Positions 46,681 to 47,328 of a stretch of 47,328 nucleotides of DNA are shown here, piece by piece. The position numbers and the translations under genes were made by a program. Within the stretch, counting starts at the first letter, position 1. The number at the start of each line of letters is the position of its first letter. The stretch covers positions 1-47,328 of IMG/VR virus record IMGVR_UViG_3300005264_000007; one strand, given 5' to 3'. This DNA is from a virus. The notes below the pieces were generated by a model. That model did not search any database, was not told the origin of the DNA, and worked only from the letters and a program-made list of their open reading frames with translations.

Positions 46681-47328
46681 TTATTGGCCTTCTCTCTCTT
46701 CTTCATTGCCTCGTATGCTTCTAACTTCTCTACGAATGACATGTTCTTATTCTTGTAGACCTCTAGCCACTTGTCGTAGTTTGCTAACCTTATCTTGCTA
46801 TAACCTAGTTTAACTTTAGCGTTAGCAATTCTCTCGTCAGATGCCTTTATGTCTTTCTCTAAACGTCTTGCCTGTAGTAGCTGTCCATTCTGCTTTAACT
46901 TATACATATTTAACTTAAGTAACTTGTTGTCGTTTTGATACTTTTCTAGGCTTTTAAGTTTAGTTTTCTTAAATGCTGACTCTGCTAGGTATTTTTCCTT
47001 TGCAGCTTTCAGTGTTAAATTGCCCATCTCTTTTCGCTGTGCCAGTGAAGCTGTATTATGTATAAGTTTTAACTTCTCTATGTTGTCTCTGCTAAGAAAC
47101 TCTTTAGACCTTAGTACGTTACCTACCTTTGTCTTATGGTATTTGTACTTCAACTCTCTAGCTTTAATACCTTCTCTACTTGTCCTGTTCTTTCCTGCAA
47201 CATCACCTCTAGCAGAAATATTTGCGTCTGTGTTTCGTCTAGAATTTATTCTGTCCTGCTCTTTAGATAACTCAACAGCTATATCCTTCTCTTTCTTGTA
47301 CAAGATATCTAGCAACTTGTTCTTCTTT
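46677..47328 (-). CDS. Internal virion protein, C-terminal part; joins to 1510..1 across the genome ends
   Basis: This is the end of the 685-residue protein that starts at 1510. Bases 47225-47328 repeat 1-104, so the unique part is 46677-47224. The chain is basic and helical, with coiled segments such as VELSKEQDRINSRRN and KQNGQLLQARRLEKDIKASD. An internal ATG at 47315 would give a shorter 212-residue product but has no reason to be the start once the ends are joined. Stop overlaps the 937-residue gene by four bases. Confidence 0.85.
   Translation of the reverse strand, partial: KKNKLLDILYKKEKDIAVELSKEQDRINSRRNTDANISARGDVAGKNRTSREGIKARELKYKYHKTKVGNVLRSKEFLSRDNIEKLKLIHNTASLAQRKEMGNLTLKAAKEKYLAESAFKKTKLKSLEKYQNDNKLLKLNMYKLKQNGQLLQARRLEKDIKASDERIANAKVKLGYSKIRLANYDKWLEVYKNKNMSFVEKLEAYEAMKKREKANK
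47225..47328. repeat. Terminal direct repeat, right copy
   Basis: Identical to 1-104. See the left copy. The base before it (47224, G) differs from the base before the inner 36-base copy (273, A), and the repeat starts exactly at the first base of the contig. Confidence 0.95.

Overview
The window is an essentially complete, AT-rich genome of a tailed double-stranded DNA phage with a podovirus-style gene set. It carries large and candidate small terminase subunits, a portal, a scaffold candidate, a major capsid protein, a short-tail connector and nozzle, fibres, and a block of internal/ejection proteins. There is no tape measure, sheath, integrase or excision gene. The first 104 bases are repeated exactly as the last 104 (47225-47328). 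One long minus-strand gene reads in frame across that joint, so the contig is best read as a circular (or circularly permuted) molecule of 47,224 bp opened inside a gene. Lipoproteins with lipoboxes in the lysis region point to a Gram-negative host. The host species cannot be told from the sequence alone.

Layout. A 1.27 kb stretch without genes (27870-29143) separates two divergent arms. It contains a G-quadruplex motif, a polypyrimidine mirror repeat, GATAGA-type dyads, G/T-rich repeats and a candidate early promoter. The minus arm runs leftward from 27869 to 1, passes through the joint and continues from 47224 to 43569. In transcription order it holds a small gene, a metallophosphoesterase, two tRNA genes (Asp, Gln) flanking a Rha-like/nuclease gene, packaging genes with an intein inside TerL, then portal, scaffold, capsid, a terminator, head-decoration and fibre genes, a papain-like hydrolase and a small membrane protein. 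Tail fibres, collar, nozzle and connector follow, and finally the internal virion proteins.

The plus arm (29144-43642) is a tightly overlapping operon of early genes. It begins with a string of very small proteins, several of them single-membrane-span micro-peptides. The replication and recombination cassette follows: a short sliding-clamp-like protein, a DnaQ/PolB-type 3'-5' exonuclease, a nucleotidyltransferase-fold protein, a Sak4-like RecA-type ATPase, an HNH-AP2 homing endonuclease, an SSB-like protein, an archaeo-eukaryotic-type primase, an Amidase_3 endolysin, a VRR-NUC nuclease and an SF2 helicase. The arm ends in a lysis-type cluster with membrane proteins and two lipoproteins, one of them starting at TTG inside another gene. 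No DNA polymerase or RNA polymerase gene was seen, so the phage probably borrows both from the host.

The strongest unusual feature is the insertion in the TerL P-loop. It lacks a nucleophile at position 1 but has the Trp (block B), Cys (block F) and Thr (block G) set that defines class 3 inteins.
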